From assembly GCA_900555875.1 (NCBI GenBank), contig USNB01000006.1:1-19035 (forward strand): a stretch of 19,035 nucleotides of DNA, in the 5' to 3' direction. The notes below the pieces were generated by a model. It was not told where the DNA came from. It did not search any database and was given only the letters and a program-made list of their open reading frames with translations. Both the position numbers and the translations under genes were made by a program. Positions 1 to 7,291 of the stretch are shown here, one piece after another (the first letter of the stretch is position 1; every line of letters starts with the position of its first letter). Source of the stretch: an uncultured Eubacteriales bacterium (lineage in GTDB: Bacteria; Bacillota; Clostridia; Christensenellales; Pumilibacteraceae).

Positions 1-340
1 CTATCGTCCACTCTCCGCTCGTCACATACAAGCGGGTGTTTATGCCGTCCGCCGTCATGTCGACCATCGTGAGCGGCATGACGTCCTCCACGCCGTCTGC
101 CGAGGCAAGAGCCTCTGCCTCCTCATCGGAAAAGCCCGACTCGTCCGTGCACTTGGCTATGATATCGGGCGCGCCGGCTGCAGTGAGATAGTCGGAAAAC
201 GAACGCTCGATCGTCGGCGACAGCGTACCTAATCCGGTCACGAAGGCGATCCCCAGCAATATGATAAGCGCAAGCGAAAGCAGCTTTGCAGTATTCGCCC
301 GCACTCCGCGCACGGCGGTCTTGAGAAAAGTTTTTTTCAT
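1..340 (-). CDS. ABC-type FtsX/MacB-like permease, N-terminal fragment
   Basis: The gene runs off the left edge, so only the first 113 codons are visible. It begins MKKTFLKTAVRGVRANTAKL, a basic cytoplasmic stretch, followed by one hydrophobic segment (about residues 19-40, LLSLALIILLGIAFVTGLG). An extracytoplasmic stretch then begins (SPTIERSFSDYL, later SDEEAEALASADGVEDVMPL). This layout is that of the first membrane helix plus the start of the MacB-like core domain in FtsX-family ABC permeases, which export lipids, peptides or drugs or act mechanically with an ATPase partner. The start is ATG at 340, preceded by GGGAG four bases upstream. It is transcribed divergently from the TetR-type gene, which suggests it is the regulator's target. 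The family call rests only on the N-terminus; the substrate is unknown. Confidence 0.7.
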   Translation of the reverse strand, partial: MKKTFLKTAVRGVRANTAKLLSLALIILLGIAFVTGLGTLSPTIERSFSDYLTAAGAPDIIAKCTDESGFSDEEAEALASADGVEDVMPLTMVDMTADGINTRLYVTSGEWTI

Positions 341-359
341 GATTCTCCCGTTAAAAGCA

Positions 360-388
360 TTGACAATCGCTGCGACAACATATACAAT
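360..388 (+). promoter_or_regulatory. Promoter of the TetR-type gene
   Basis: TTGACA at 360-365, a 17-base spacer, then TACAAT at 383-388: nearly perfect for the housekeeping sigma factor. The predicted transcript starts near 395 and therefore runs through the operator candidate at 408-435, which would allow autoregulation. Confidence 0.7.
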
Positions 389-391
389 GGT

Positions 392-420
392 ATTATAAAT
401 CGACACATGTTCAATGTCAA
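392..420 (-). promoter_or_regulatory. Promoter of the divergent permease gene
   Basis: Read on the minus strand, TTGACA (420-415), a 17-base spacer and TATAAT (397-392) form a perfect consensus promoter. The predicted start is near 385, giving a leader of about 45 bases before the ATG at 340. It faces the plus-strand promoter at 360-388, so the two RNA polymerase footprints overlap. Confidence 0.7.
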
Positions 421-435
421 ACATTACATTGTACA
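408..435. promoter_or_regulatory. Inverted-repeat operator candidate
   Basis: TGTTCAATGT (408-417) and ACATTGTACA (426-435) form 10-base inverted half-sites with one mismatch, separated by 8 bases. The left half overlaps the -35 box of the permease promoter (415-420), and the whole site lies just downstream of the predicted start of the TetR-type transcript. The position suits a TetR-type repressor controlling both genes. Binding is inferred, not shown. Confidence 0.5.
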
Positions 436-495
436 CTTCGGCGTATCATGTTCATCGGATGGACATTTACGCCCGATCTGTATGACGGAGGCAAA

Positions 496-1080
496 ATGCG
501 AATCACTTCCGACGACCCGCGCACGAGGTATACCGACAAGCTCATCAAAGACTCGCTCGTTTCTCTCCTTGCGGACAAAAAACCCGGAGAGGTCACCGTT
601 GCCGAACTTTGCCGGGTCGCGAATATAAACCGAGGCACGTTTTATAATCATTATTGCGATATAGCCGACGCATTCGCGGATATCGAGGACGATATATTCC
701 GTAAAGTCATCGACAGAATGGACGATATAAACGCCTATGATTTGGACTATCGCTTTTTCCTCGATATGCTGCATATCGTAAAGGACAATGCCACCATAGT
801 AGCGATCATAATGGACGACCTCGCGTCAGATTCGCTCATCGGCAGGATAACGGGCTATGCGAAACGCAAATACGCAAACGACCTGCGTCTGCGACGCTAT
901 GCGGGAAACGACGTTACGGAGACGGACGATCTTTTCGCATACGTTTTCAACGGTTCGATCGGCATAATAGGCAAATGGGCGCAGGGCGGATACGTAAGAT
1001 CGCCGGAAGACGTCGCAAAACGCATAGATTTTTTCAACAAGTCCGTCATCTCGGCGGTGCTGAAATGCGGCGGCACATGA
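496..1080 (+). CDS. TetR/AcrR-type transcriptional regulator
   Basis: A 194-residue protein of usual TetR-family length. The N-terminal DNA-binding domain has a helix-turn-helix at about residues 34-60 (TVAELCRVANINRGTFYNHY, then CDIADAF), where RGTFYNHY is the typical recognition-helix ending of the family. The C-terminal part is helical and would form the dimer and ligand domain; it resembles the TetR_C forms common in Clostridia. The reading frame is open back to an ATG at 448, but the ATG at 496 is chosen because GGAGG (487-491) lies just upstream and the HTH domain then has normal spacing from the N-terminus. It is divergent from an ABC permease, so it is probably a repressor of that transporter; the ligand cannot be told. 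Confidence 0.85.
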   Translation: MRITSDDPRTRYTDKLIKDSLVSLLADKKPGEVTVAELCRVANINRGTFYNHYCDIADAFADIEDDIFRKVIDRMDDINAYDLDYRFFLDMLHIVKDNATIVAIIMDDLASDSLIGRITGYAKRKYANDLRLRRYAGNDVTETDDLFAYVFNGSIGIIGKWAQGGYVRSPEDVAKRIDFFNKSVISAVLKCGGT

Positions 1081-1127
1081 CGGCCGTGGCATTACCGCAG
1101 ATGATTTTAATATAAAGTTTATGTTTA

Positions 1128-1156
1128 TTGGATAAGATTACAAAGTACACTATTTT
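1128..1156 (+). promoter_or_regulatory. Weak promoter candidate for the activase fusion gene
   Basis: TTGGAT (1128-1133), a 17-base spacer and TATTTT (1151-1156) lie in the AT-rich gap between the regulator and the large gene. The match is only partial, and read-through from the TetR-type gene is the alternative. GGGAG at 1161-1165 is 15 bases from the ATG at 1181, further than normal for a ribosome binding site. Confidence 0.25.
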
Positions 1157-1180
1157 ACACGGGAGAATATATATCGAAAT

Positions 1181-4100
1181 ATGGAAAAATATCGCATAGG
1201 TCTGGATGTAGGATCGACAACGATAAAAACAGCGGTGCTCGACGAGAACGGCGCCCTTCTCTACTCGAGCTATGACAGACATTACTCCGACATAAAGTCC
1301 ACGATTTACACTGTGCTTTCGCGTGCGATCGAAAAATACGACAGATTTGCGCTCGCTGTCACCGGCAGCGGCGGCATATCCGTTTCCAACTGGCTGAACA
1401 TTCCTTTCATACAGGAAGTCATCGCCGGCATCGAGTCGATACGCAAATACATACCGCAGACCGACGTCGCCATCGAACTCGGCGGAGAGGACGCAAAGAT
1501 AACGTACCTTAAGGGCGGCGTAGAGCAAAGGATGAACGGCTCATGCGCCGGAGGAACGGGAGCATTCATAGACCAGATGGCAAGCCTGCTCGGCACGGAC
1601 GCGCCCGGACTTAATGAATACGCAAAAAACTATAAGACGATATACCCTATCGCTTCGCGCTGCGGCGTGTTCGCCAAATCGGACATACAGCCGCTCATCA
1701 ACGACGGAGCCGCAAAAGAGGATATCGCGGCAAGCGTATTCCAATCCGTAGTGAATCAGACGATATCCGGCCTTGCATGCGGCAAACCCATACGCGGACA
1801 TGTGGCCTTCCTCGGCGGTCCCCTGTTCTTCCTCAGTGAACTCGGAGTCCGTTTCGTCGAAACGCTCAAGCCCGAAGAAGCCATATTCCCCGATAACGCG
1901 CAGGTATTCAACGCCATGGGCGCGGCGCTCTCTGCCGAAAAAGTGTTTACGGCTGACGACATAAGAGCGGATCTCGAAAAGCTCAGATCCATGGAGAGCC
2001 ACGAAGTCCAGAGGCTTCAGCCGCTGTTTTCCTCTCCCGAAGAGCTCGAGGAGTTCCGCGCCCGCCACGCAAAAACGGTCATCCCGTTCGCGGACATAAG
2101 AGAGCATAAAGGCGCGTGCTACCTCGGCATAGACGCAGGCTCGACCACGACAAAAGCCGCGCTCATCAACAAGGAAGGCGCGCTGCTTTATTCGTGGTAC
2201 GGATCCAACGGCGGAGACCCGCTCAAGACCGTTTCCGCGATACTCAAAGAAATATATTCTCTCATGCCGGACGACGCTTATATCGGACGTTCGTGCGTTA
2301 CCGGCTACGGCGAGAACCTCATCAAGAACGCGCTCAGGCTCGACCGCGGCGAGATAGAGACCATGGCGCATCAGACGGCATCGAGCGAGATCCTGCCCGG
2401 CGTACAGTTCATACTCGACATCGGCGGTCAGGACATGAAGTGCGTAAAGGTGAAGAACGGCGTCATAACGGACGTGCTGCTCAACGAAGCATGCTCGTCC
2501 GGCTGCGGAAGTTTCATCGAGACCTTTGCGGCGGCTCTCGGCATGACCGCAGAACAATTTGCAAAGAAAGGACTGGAATCGGCCTCCCCCGTTGATCTCG
2601 GTTCGCGCTGCACGGTATTCATGAACAGCCGCGTCAAACAGGCGCAGAAGGAAGGCGCTACCGTCGGCGACATATCCGCCGGACTTGCCTATTCCGTCGT
2701 TAAAAACGCGCTTTTCAAGGTCATAAAGATGCGTGACTTTTCCGAAATGGGCGACAAAGTCATCGTTCAGGGCGGCACATTCCTCAATGAATCCGTTCTC
2801 CGCGCATTCGAAATAGTCACCGGCCGCGACGTCATCCGCCCGGCTCAGGCCGGACTTATGGGCGCTTACGGCTGCGCTATAATAAGCCGCAATTCGCATA
2901 AGGGCGAGGACAGATCGACCATCATCGGCAAAGAAGAGCTGGGCGAATTCACATATGAAAAGCACACGCGCCGCTGCGGCAAGTGCGGCAACAACTGTCT
3001 GCTTACCGTCACGGACTTCTCGGACGGCAGAAGATTCATCACGAACAACCGCTGCGAGCGCGGCGCGGAAGACGAAAAGGTGCATGTAGAAAAGCCCGAA
3101 CGGCTTCCCAACCTTTTCGAGATGAAATACAAGCGCATGTTCGCTCACTATAAACCGCGTCCCGCGGACAATGCTCCGCGCGGCGTCGTGGGCATACCGC
3201 GCGCGCTCAATATGTACGAGAACTATCCTTTTTGGTTCACGTTCTTCGACAAACTCGGATACCGCGTCGTACTCTCGCCGCGCTCTACGCGTGCGATATA
3301 CGACCTCGGCATAGATACGATGCCCAGCGAATCGGTGTGTTACCCTGCAAAACTCGTGCACGGCCACGTTACCGCGCTAGTGCGCCAGGGCATAAAATTC
3401 ATATTCTATCCCGGAATGCCGTATGAACAGGTGGAAGATCCCACGGCGGACAACCATTATAACTGCCCCGTCGTCGCGACGTATCCCGACGTCATACGCA
3501 ACAACATGGGCGAGATATTCGGCGACGACGTCAAGTTCATGTGCCCGTTCCTTCCCATTGCAACGCCCAAGCGCATGTATGAGAGGCTGTGCCAGGAATT
3601 CCCCGATATCCCTAAAAAGGAGATCAAAGCGGCGGTAAAAGCGGCATACGACGAGGATAAGAAATTCAAAGAAGATATCCGCAAAATGGGCGAAGAAACG
3701 ATCGCCATGCTCGACAGCACGGGCAAATGCGGCATAGTGCTCGCGGGACGCCCCTACCACCTCGATCCCGAGGTAAACCACGGCATGCCAGAGATGATAA
3801 ACTCCTACGGCTTCGCGGTACTCACGGAGGACAGCATCGCGCACCTTGCGAAAGTGCATCACCCGCTCCGCGTGCTCGACCAGTGGATGTATCATTCCCG
3901 CCTGTATTCTGCGGCGAACTACGTCCGCGGCAAGGACAACCTCGAGCTTGTACAGCTCAATTCGTTCGGCTGCGGCTGCGACGCGATCACCACCGATCAG
4001 GTGCAGGAACTTATGCTCGCTGCGAACAAGCTGTATACCGTGCTCAAAATAGACGAGGTCAACAACCTCGGTGCGGCGCGCATACGTATACGCTCGCTCA

Positions 4101-5620
4101 TGGCAGTCATGGAGGAGCGCCGCGAACGCAACATAAAGCACGAAGCGCCGAAAGACCCCGTGTGGTTCAAAGAATTCACTAAGGACATGAAGGAAGAGGG
4201 CTACACCATAATCGCCCCCAACCTCTCCCCCTTCCATATGCGTTTCTACAAGCCCGCGCTCAAGCCCCTCGGCTTTAACGTGGAAGTCGTAAAGGATACT
4301 AAGACTGCTATAGACGTCGGGCTGAAATACGTCAATAACGACGCATGCTATCCTACGATAATCACCGTCGGAGGACTTATCGAAGAACTGCTCAGCGGCA
4401 AGCACGATCCGAACAAGACCGCGCTCATCATAACGCAGACCGGAGGACCGTGCAGAGCGTCTAACTATATAACGCTCATAAGAAAGGCGCTCAAGGCGAT
4501 CAATATGGAGCAGGTGCCCGTCATATCGCTCAACTTCGTAGGGCTCGAGAAACACAGCGGTTTCCCCGTCAACCTCAAGCTCATGCTGCAGTTCATCTAT
4601 TCGACGATATATGCCGACCTCACGATGAGACTGCTCTACCGCGTGCGCCCGTATGAGAAAGTTAAGGGCAGCGCCAACGAGCTTTACGAAAAGTGGGCGG
4701 GCATCATCGCAGACGATCTCTCCAAGAACATACACTCCACGTTTGCAAAGAACTGCAAACAGATGGTAAAGGAATTCGACGAGCTGCCCGTCTACGACAC
4801 GCCCAAGCCGCGCGTCGGCATAGTCGGCGAGATACTCGTGAAATACCATTACGGCGCCAACAACCACGTCGTTGACCTCATAGAAGCCGAAGGCGGCGAA
4901 GCGGTATGCCCCGACATGCTTGACTTCTTTATGTTCGGATTCTATAACTCCACCGTCAAGCACGATTATCTCGACGGCAAGCTGTCGCATAAAGTCGTAA
5001 ACAGCTTCCTCATCGACCTCGTTGAGCACTTCCGCAAGCCCATGATGAAAGCGCTCGCAGGCACAAAATTCGGACACCCGACGAATATCCGCGTAATGGC
5101 GCAGAAGGCAAGCAAAGTCGTCTCCCTGTGCAACCTCGCGGGCGAAGGCTGGTTCCTTACGGCAGAAATGCTCGACCTGTTCGACGAGGGCATCAACAAC
5201 ATCATCTGCATGCAGCCGTTTGCCTGCCTGCCCAACCACGTCACGGGTAAAGGCGTGATGAAGGCGCTCAAAGAGCTCAATCCCTCTGCGAACATCGTCG
5301 CCGTCGACTACGATCCGGGCGCGAGCGAAGTCAACCAGGTCAACCGCATAAAGCTCATGATGTCCGTCGCATTCCGCAATATGCGCGAAGCAGCGGAAAA
5401 GGAACACGGGATAGACCATGCGGCACGCATGCGCGAAGATATCGACCGCAACATCGAAAGGCTGGAAACGGAAGCAAAATCCTCCCCTGCCGCCGGATCG
5501 TGCGATCAGGCGTCCTGCGACTCGTGCACGGTGGCAGGAAGCTGTACATACAAGACCACGCTCACCGACGACCCCGAGAATGCAGAGAACTACGACTCAT
5601 GCAACGGCATGGGAAGATGA
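1181..5620 (+). CDS. Acyl-CoA dehydratase activase-related protein: two BadF/HgdC ATPase domains fused to DUF2229/HgdB-like regions
   Basis: A 1479-residue cytoplasmic iron-sulfur ATPase of the BadF/BadG/BcrA/HgdC superfamily. Domain 1 starts at once (GLDVGSTTIKTAVLD, ASKHA phosphate loop) and has Cys122 (NGSCAGGTGAF) and Cys161 (SRCGVF). Domain 2 starts near residue 313 (GIDAGSTTTKAAL) and has Cys438/Cys442 (EACSSGCGSF) and Cys477 (SRCTVF). The paired cysteines match those that hold the bridging [4Fe-4S] cluster in HgdC. A Cys motif follows (C599, C602, C606, C625), then a DUF2229-like region (GIPRALNMYENYPFW) and COG3580/COG3581-like segments with further Cys (NSFGCGCDAI, NDACYPTI, TGGPCRASN). 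The tail (about 1437-1479) is Cys-rich. Related activases use ATP to drive low-potential electron transfer to 2-hydroxyacyl-CoA dehydratases or double-cubane reductases. The substrate of this large fused form is not established. It appears to be a single gene with its own terminator. Confidence 0.88.
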   Translation: MEKYRIGLDVGSTTIKTAVLDENGALLYSSYDRHYSDIKSTIYTVLSRAIEKYDRFALAVTGSGGISVSNWLNIPFIQEVIAGIESIRKYIPQTDVAIELGGEDAKITYLKGGVEQRMNGSCAGGTGAFIDQMASLLGTDAPGLNEYAKNYKTIYPIASRCGVFAKSDIQPLINDGAAKEDIAASVFQSVVNQTISGLACGKPIRGHVAFLGGPLFFLSELGVRFVETLKPEEAIFPDNAQVFNAMGAALSAEKVFTADDIRADLEKLRSMESHEVQRLQPLFSSPEELEEFRARHAKTVIPFADIREHKGACYLGIDAGSTTTKAALINKEGALLYSWYGSNGGDPLKTVSAILKEIYSLMPDDAYIGRSCVTGYGENLIKNALRLDRGEIETMAHQTASSEILPGVQFILDIGGQDMKCVKVKNGVITDVLLNEACSSGCGSFIETFAAALGMTAEQFAKKGLESASPVDLGSRCTVFMNSRVKQAQKEGATVGDISAGLAYSVVKNALFKVIKMRDFSEMGDKVIVQGGTFLNESVLRAFEIVTGRDVIRPAQAGLMGAYGCAIISRNSHKGEDRSTIIGKEELGEFTYEKHTRRCGKCGNNCLLTVTDFSDGRRFITNNRCERGAEDEKVHVEKPERLPNLFEMKYKRMFAHYKPRPADNAPRGVVGIPRALNMYENYPFWFTFFDKLGYRVVLSPRSTRAIYDLGIDTMPSESVCYPAKLVHGHVTALVRQGIKFIFYPGMPYEQVEDPTADNHYNCPVVATYPDVIRNNMGEIFGDDVKFMCPFLPIATPKRMYERLCQEFPDIPKKEIKAAVKAAYDEDKKFKEDIRKMGEETIAMLDSTGKCGIVLAGRPYHLDPEVNHGMPEMINSYGFAVLTEDSIAHLAKVHHPLRVLDQWMYHSRLYSAANYVRGKDNLELVQLNSFGCGCDAITTDQVQELMLAANKLYTVLKIDEVNNLGAARIRIRSLMAVMEERRERNIKHEAPKDPVWFKEFTKDMKEEGYTIIAPNLSPFHMRFYKPALKPLGFNVEVVKDTKTAIDVGLKYVNNDACYPTIITVGGLIEELLSGKHDPNKTALIITQTGGPCRASNYITLIRKALKAINMEQVPVISLNFVGLEKHSGFPVNLKLMLQFIYSTIYADLTMRLLYRVRPYEKVKGSANELYEKWAGIIADDLSKNIHSTFAKNCKQMVKEFDELPVYDTPKPRVGIVGEILVKYHYGANNHVVDLIEAEGGEAVCPDMLDFFMFGFYNSTVKHDYLDGKLSHKVVNSFLIDLVEHFRKPMMKALAGTKFGHPTNIRVMAQKASKVVSLCNLAGEGWFLTAEMLDLFDEGINNIICMQPFACLPNHVTGKGVMKALKELNPSANIVAVDYDPGASEVNQVNRIKLMMSVAFRNMREAAEKEHGIDHAARMREDIDRNIERLETEAKSSPAAGSCDQASCDSCTVAGSCTYKTTLTDDPENAENYDSCNGMGR

Positions 5621-5650
5621 GCAAAAGATAAGCAAAGCCACACAATATTA

Positions 5651-5681
5651 AAAGACGGAAGGCGCGATGTCTTCCGTCTTT
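5651..5681. terminator. Rho-independent terminator
   Basis: AAAGACGGAAG (5651-5661) pairs perfectly with CTTCCGTCTTT (5671-5681), an 11-bp stem with a 9-base loop, followed by a T-rich run on the plus strand. It ends the activase fusion gene. On the minus strand it lies just after the last gene of the five-gene operon and is followed there by a weaker T run, so it may serve both convergent units. Confidence 0.85.
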
Positions 5682-5700
5682 TCATCTTTTCCGGTCGTTT

Positions 5701-6192
5701 TTATTTTGCCTTGTCTTCAAATACAAATTTCATGATAATGATAAGAAGTAAGCTTATGCCGGCATAAATCGCGCAGACGACGAATCTACCGATCTCTACA
5801 TATTCAAACGTTTCGCTCGGATCGATGTTATGCAGAACAAGCGGGCAAATTACCGAAGCTAAAGCAGTTATGATCGCGAATATAAGGCTTGAGTCAAAAG
5901 CCCATACGGATGCGACTTGCGTCCATTTTGCCGCATTCATAAAAATGCGCATTATCCACATGACCGCCGCAAATATTAAAAATATAAGCGAAAGTATACA
6001 AAATATGCCGCCTGCGATCGGCAATGCTTTTTTCGCGCCGTCAAATTCCTCCATACCAAAAGTTATGAGAGTTATAGGACGCAGCGATCCATCGGTAAAC
6101 GTATAAAAATTAAAATCATACAACAAGCCGAATAAGATCAATGCCGTAAAGACCACGGCAAAGCCTGTCAGTATCACTTTATCTCTGTTCAT
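5701..6192 (-). CDS. Four-helix membrane protein, unknown function
   Basis: A 163-residue protein not recognised as a named family. Four hydrophobic segments are visible: about 6-27 (ILTGFAVVFTALILFGLLYD), 60-83 (GGIFCILSLIFLIFAAVMWI), 104-121 (IFAIITALASVICPLVLHN) and 132-157. The long first loop is polar and contains ITFGMEEFDGA. The next gene upstream (6214-6723) has the same four-helix plan and a comparable first-loop motif (ITTFEMWSGRFF), so the two are probably diverged copies. Start ATG at 6192 with GGGAG just upstream. It is the last gene of the minus-strand operon and ends 20 bases before the shared terminator. Confidence 0.75.
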   Translation of the reverse strand: MNRDKVILTGFAVVFTALILFGLLYDFNFYTFTDGSLRPITLITFGMEEFDGAKKALPIAGGIFCILSLIFLIFAAVMWIMRIFMNAAKWTQVASVWAFDSSLIFAIITALASVICPLVLHNIDPSETFEYVEIGRFVVCAIYAGISLLLIIIMKFVFEDKAK

Positions 6193-6213
6193 ATTATCTC
6201 CCTCCCGGTAGTA

Positions 6214-6723
6214 TCAGTCAGAACGCTTTGCAAAGCGCTTAGCCACACCCGCAAAGATAAAACCGACAATGATCAGTACGCCGTCCATGACCAAAGGCAC
6301 GACGGCTATTTCCGTCCCTTCTATCGTCCTGCTCATTACCACAAAGATCACCGCTGGAACGAGCGCAAGTGTAAAAGTCTCGCTGAGAGCGGTCGTGCTC
6401 GTCCATGCCGCGAATTTACGCACGATACCGCTCCCGCCGAACAGCAAACAAAAACCGTTTGAAAGCAGACCGAGCGCCCCGAATACGATAGCGACAATGG
6501 TGATGATCAACATGGCGATCTTCCACATCTCCATTTCGGTGGTCATGGATACTTCCGCATACGTTTCGAGATAATCAAAGAATCTCCCGCTCCACATCTC
6601 AAACGTAGTGATAGACATTCCTACGCCGTCATATGAGACGTCGAACGCTATCAGAAACAATACCGCAGCGGATATCCCTACCACCGCTATGCGCAATAAA
6701 CTCGCTATCCTTATCCCGGACAT
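6214..6723 (-). CDS. Four-helix membrane protein, unknown function, relative of its neighbour
   Basis: A 169-residue protein with four predicted membrane helices: about 7-28 (SLLRIAVVGISAAVLFLIAF), 69-94 (MLIITIVAIVFGALGLLSNG), 115-130 (FTLALVPAVIFVVMS) and 142-161 (VPLVMDGVLIIVGFIFAGVA). It has a basic C-terminus (KRFAKRSD). Start ATG at 6723 with AAGGAG six bases upstream. It sits 21 bases upstream of the related 163-residue gene and 10 bases downstream of the YidD-like gene, so the three are almost certainly co-transcribed. No enzyme or transporter signature was seen. Confidence 0.75.
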   Translation of the reverse strand: MSGIRIASLLRIAVVGISAAVLFLIAFDVSYDGVGMSITTFEMWSGRFFDYLETYAEVSMTTEMEMWKIAMLIITIVAIVFGALGLLSNGFCLLFGGSGIVRKFAAWTSTTALSETFTLALVPAVIFVVMSRTIEGTEIAVVPLVMDGVLIIVGFIFAGVAKRFAKRSD

Positions 6724-6733
6724 CTTATTCTCC

Positions 6734-7291
6734 TTACGGCCAGTCTTCGCAGCGCGTACCGTCGCAGCGGCGAAGCCGTCCTATTCCTTTTATGACGCCG
6801 CGAAGAGCGCCGTACTTCCTGACTGCAAGTATCATATAATCCGAGCACGTCGGAGTCATGGCACATCGCTCGCGCACTTCCATGGGCGCTTTTACCTGAT
6901 ATACCTGCACCCAGAATATGATGATGCTCTTTGCCCGCAAAAGCGAGTATATGAGCAGAGCGCCGGCGCCGAGAAGTATGAGCCGACCGGGATCGCTCAG
7001 CCACTCCGCGTACGCTCCCGCAACAAAGCGCAGAAAGATAAGGATCGGCGGGATCATCAGCTGGAGCACCGTCTTTGCCGCGCTTATGGACGGATGAGAA
7101 TAACGGTTTCGGAAACGCTCCTCCTCTTCCTCCGTCATTATTGCGGACTCTGGCACCCAGACGTTACTGCCGGCATAGACGAGCTTCTCGCCGTCGGAAT
7201 TATACAGCACGACGTTCTTTTTCACATCGTCTCCCGCGAGAAGCGCGTCTATTTCATCGTCGTCCGCGTCATATATACGTTCGGTGATCAT
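6734..7291 (-). CDS. Membrane-anchored protein with C-terminal YidD-like domain
   Basis: A 185-residue protein. The N-terminal about 70 residues are acidic and soluble (DADDDEIDALLAGDD, then MTEEEEERFRNRY). Two hydrophobic segments follow at about 71-92 and 102-127. The C-terminal about 45 residues resemble YidD (membrane protein insertion efficiency factor, PF01809): CAMTPTCSDYMILAVRKYG, LRGVIKGIGRLRRC and a final DGTRCEDWP, with the spaced cysteines of that family. Ordinary YidD is about 70-100 residues and sits between rnpA and yidC to aid insertion of membrane proteins. This one is longer, carries its own anchor and is elsewhere. Its ATG (7291) overlaps the TGA of the upstream gene by one base (TGATG), implying translational coupling. 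Confidence 0.7.
   Translation of the reverse strand: MITERIYDADDDEIDALLAGDDVKKNVVLYNSDGEKLVYAGSNVWVPESAIMTEEEEERFRNRYSHPSISAAKTVLQLMIPPILIFLRFVAGAYAEWLSDPGRLILLGAGALLIYSLLRAKSIIIFWVQVYQVKAPMEVRERCAMTPTCSDYMILAVRKYGALRGVIKGIGRLRRCDGTRCEDWP

Noticed and set aside
448..495. An upstream ATG extension of the TetR-type protein.
   Set aside because: It has no SD, it adds a non-family sequence, and it begins 13 bases after the operator; the ATG at 496 has GGAGG.
1541..5419. Very long open frames on the minus strand opposite the activase fusion (608 and 680 codons).
   Set aside because: They lie wholly within a well-supported gene, have no family motifs or SD, and arise from the codon bias of the real frame.
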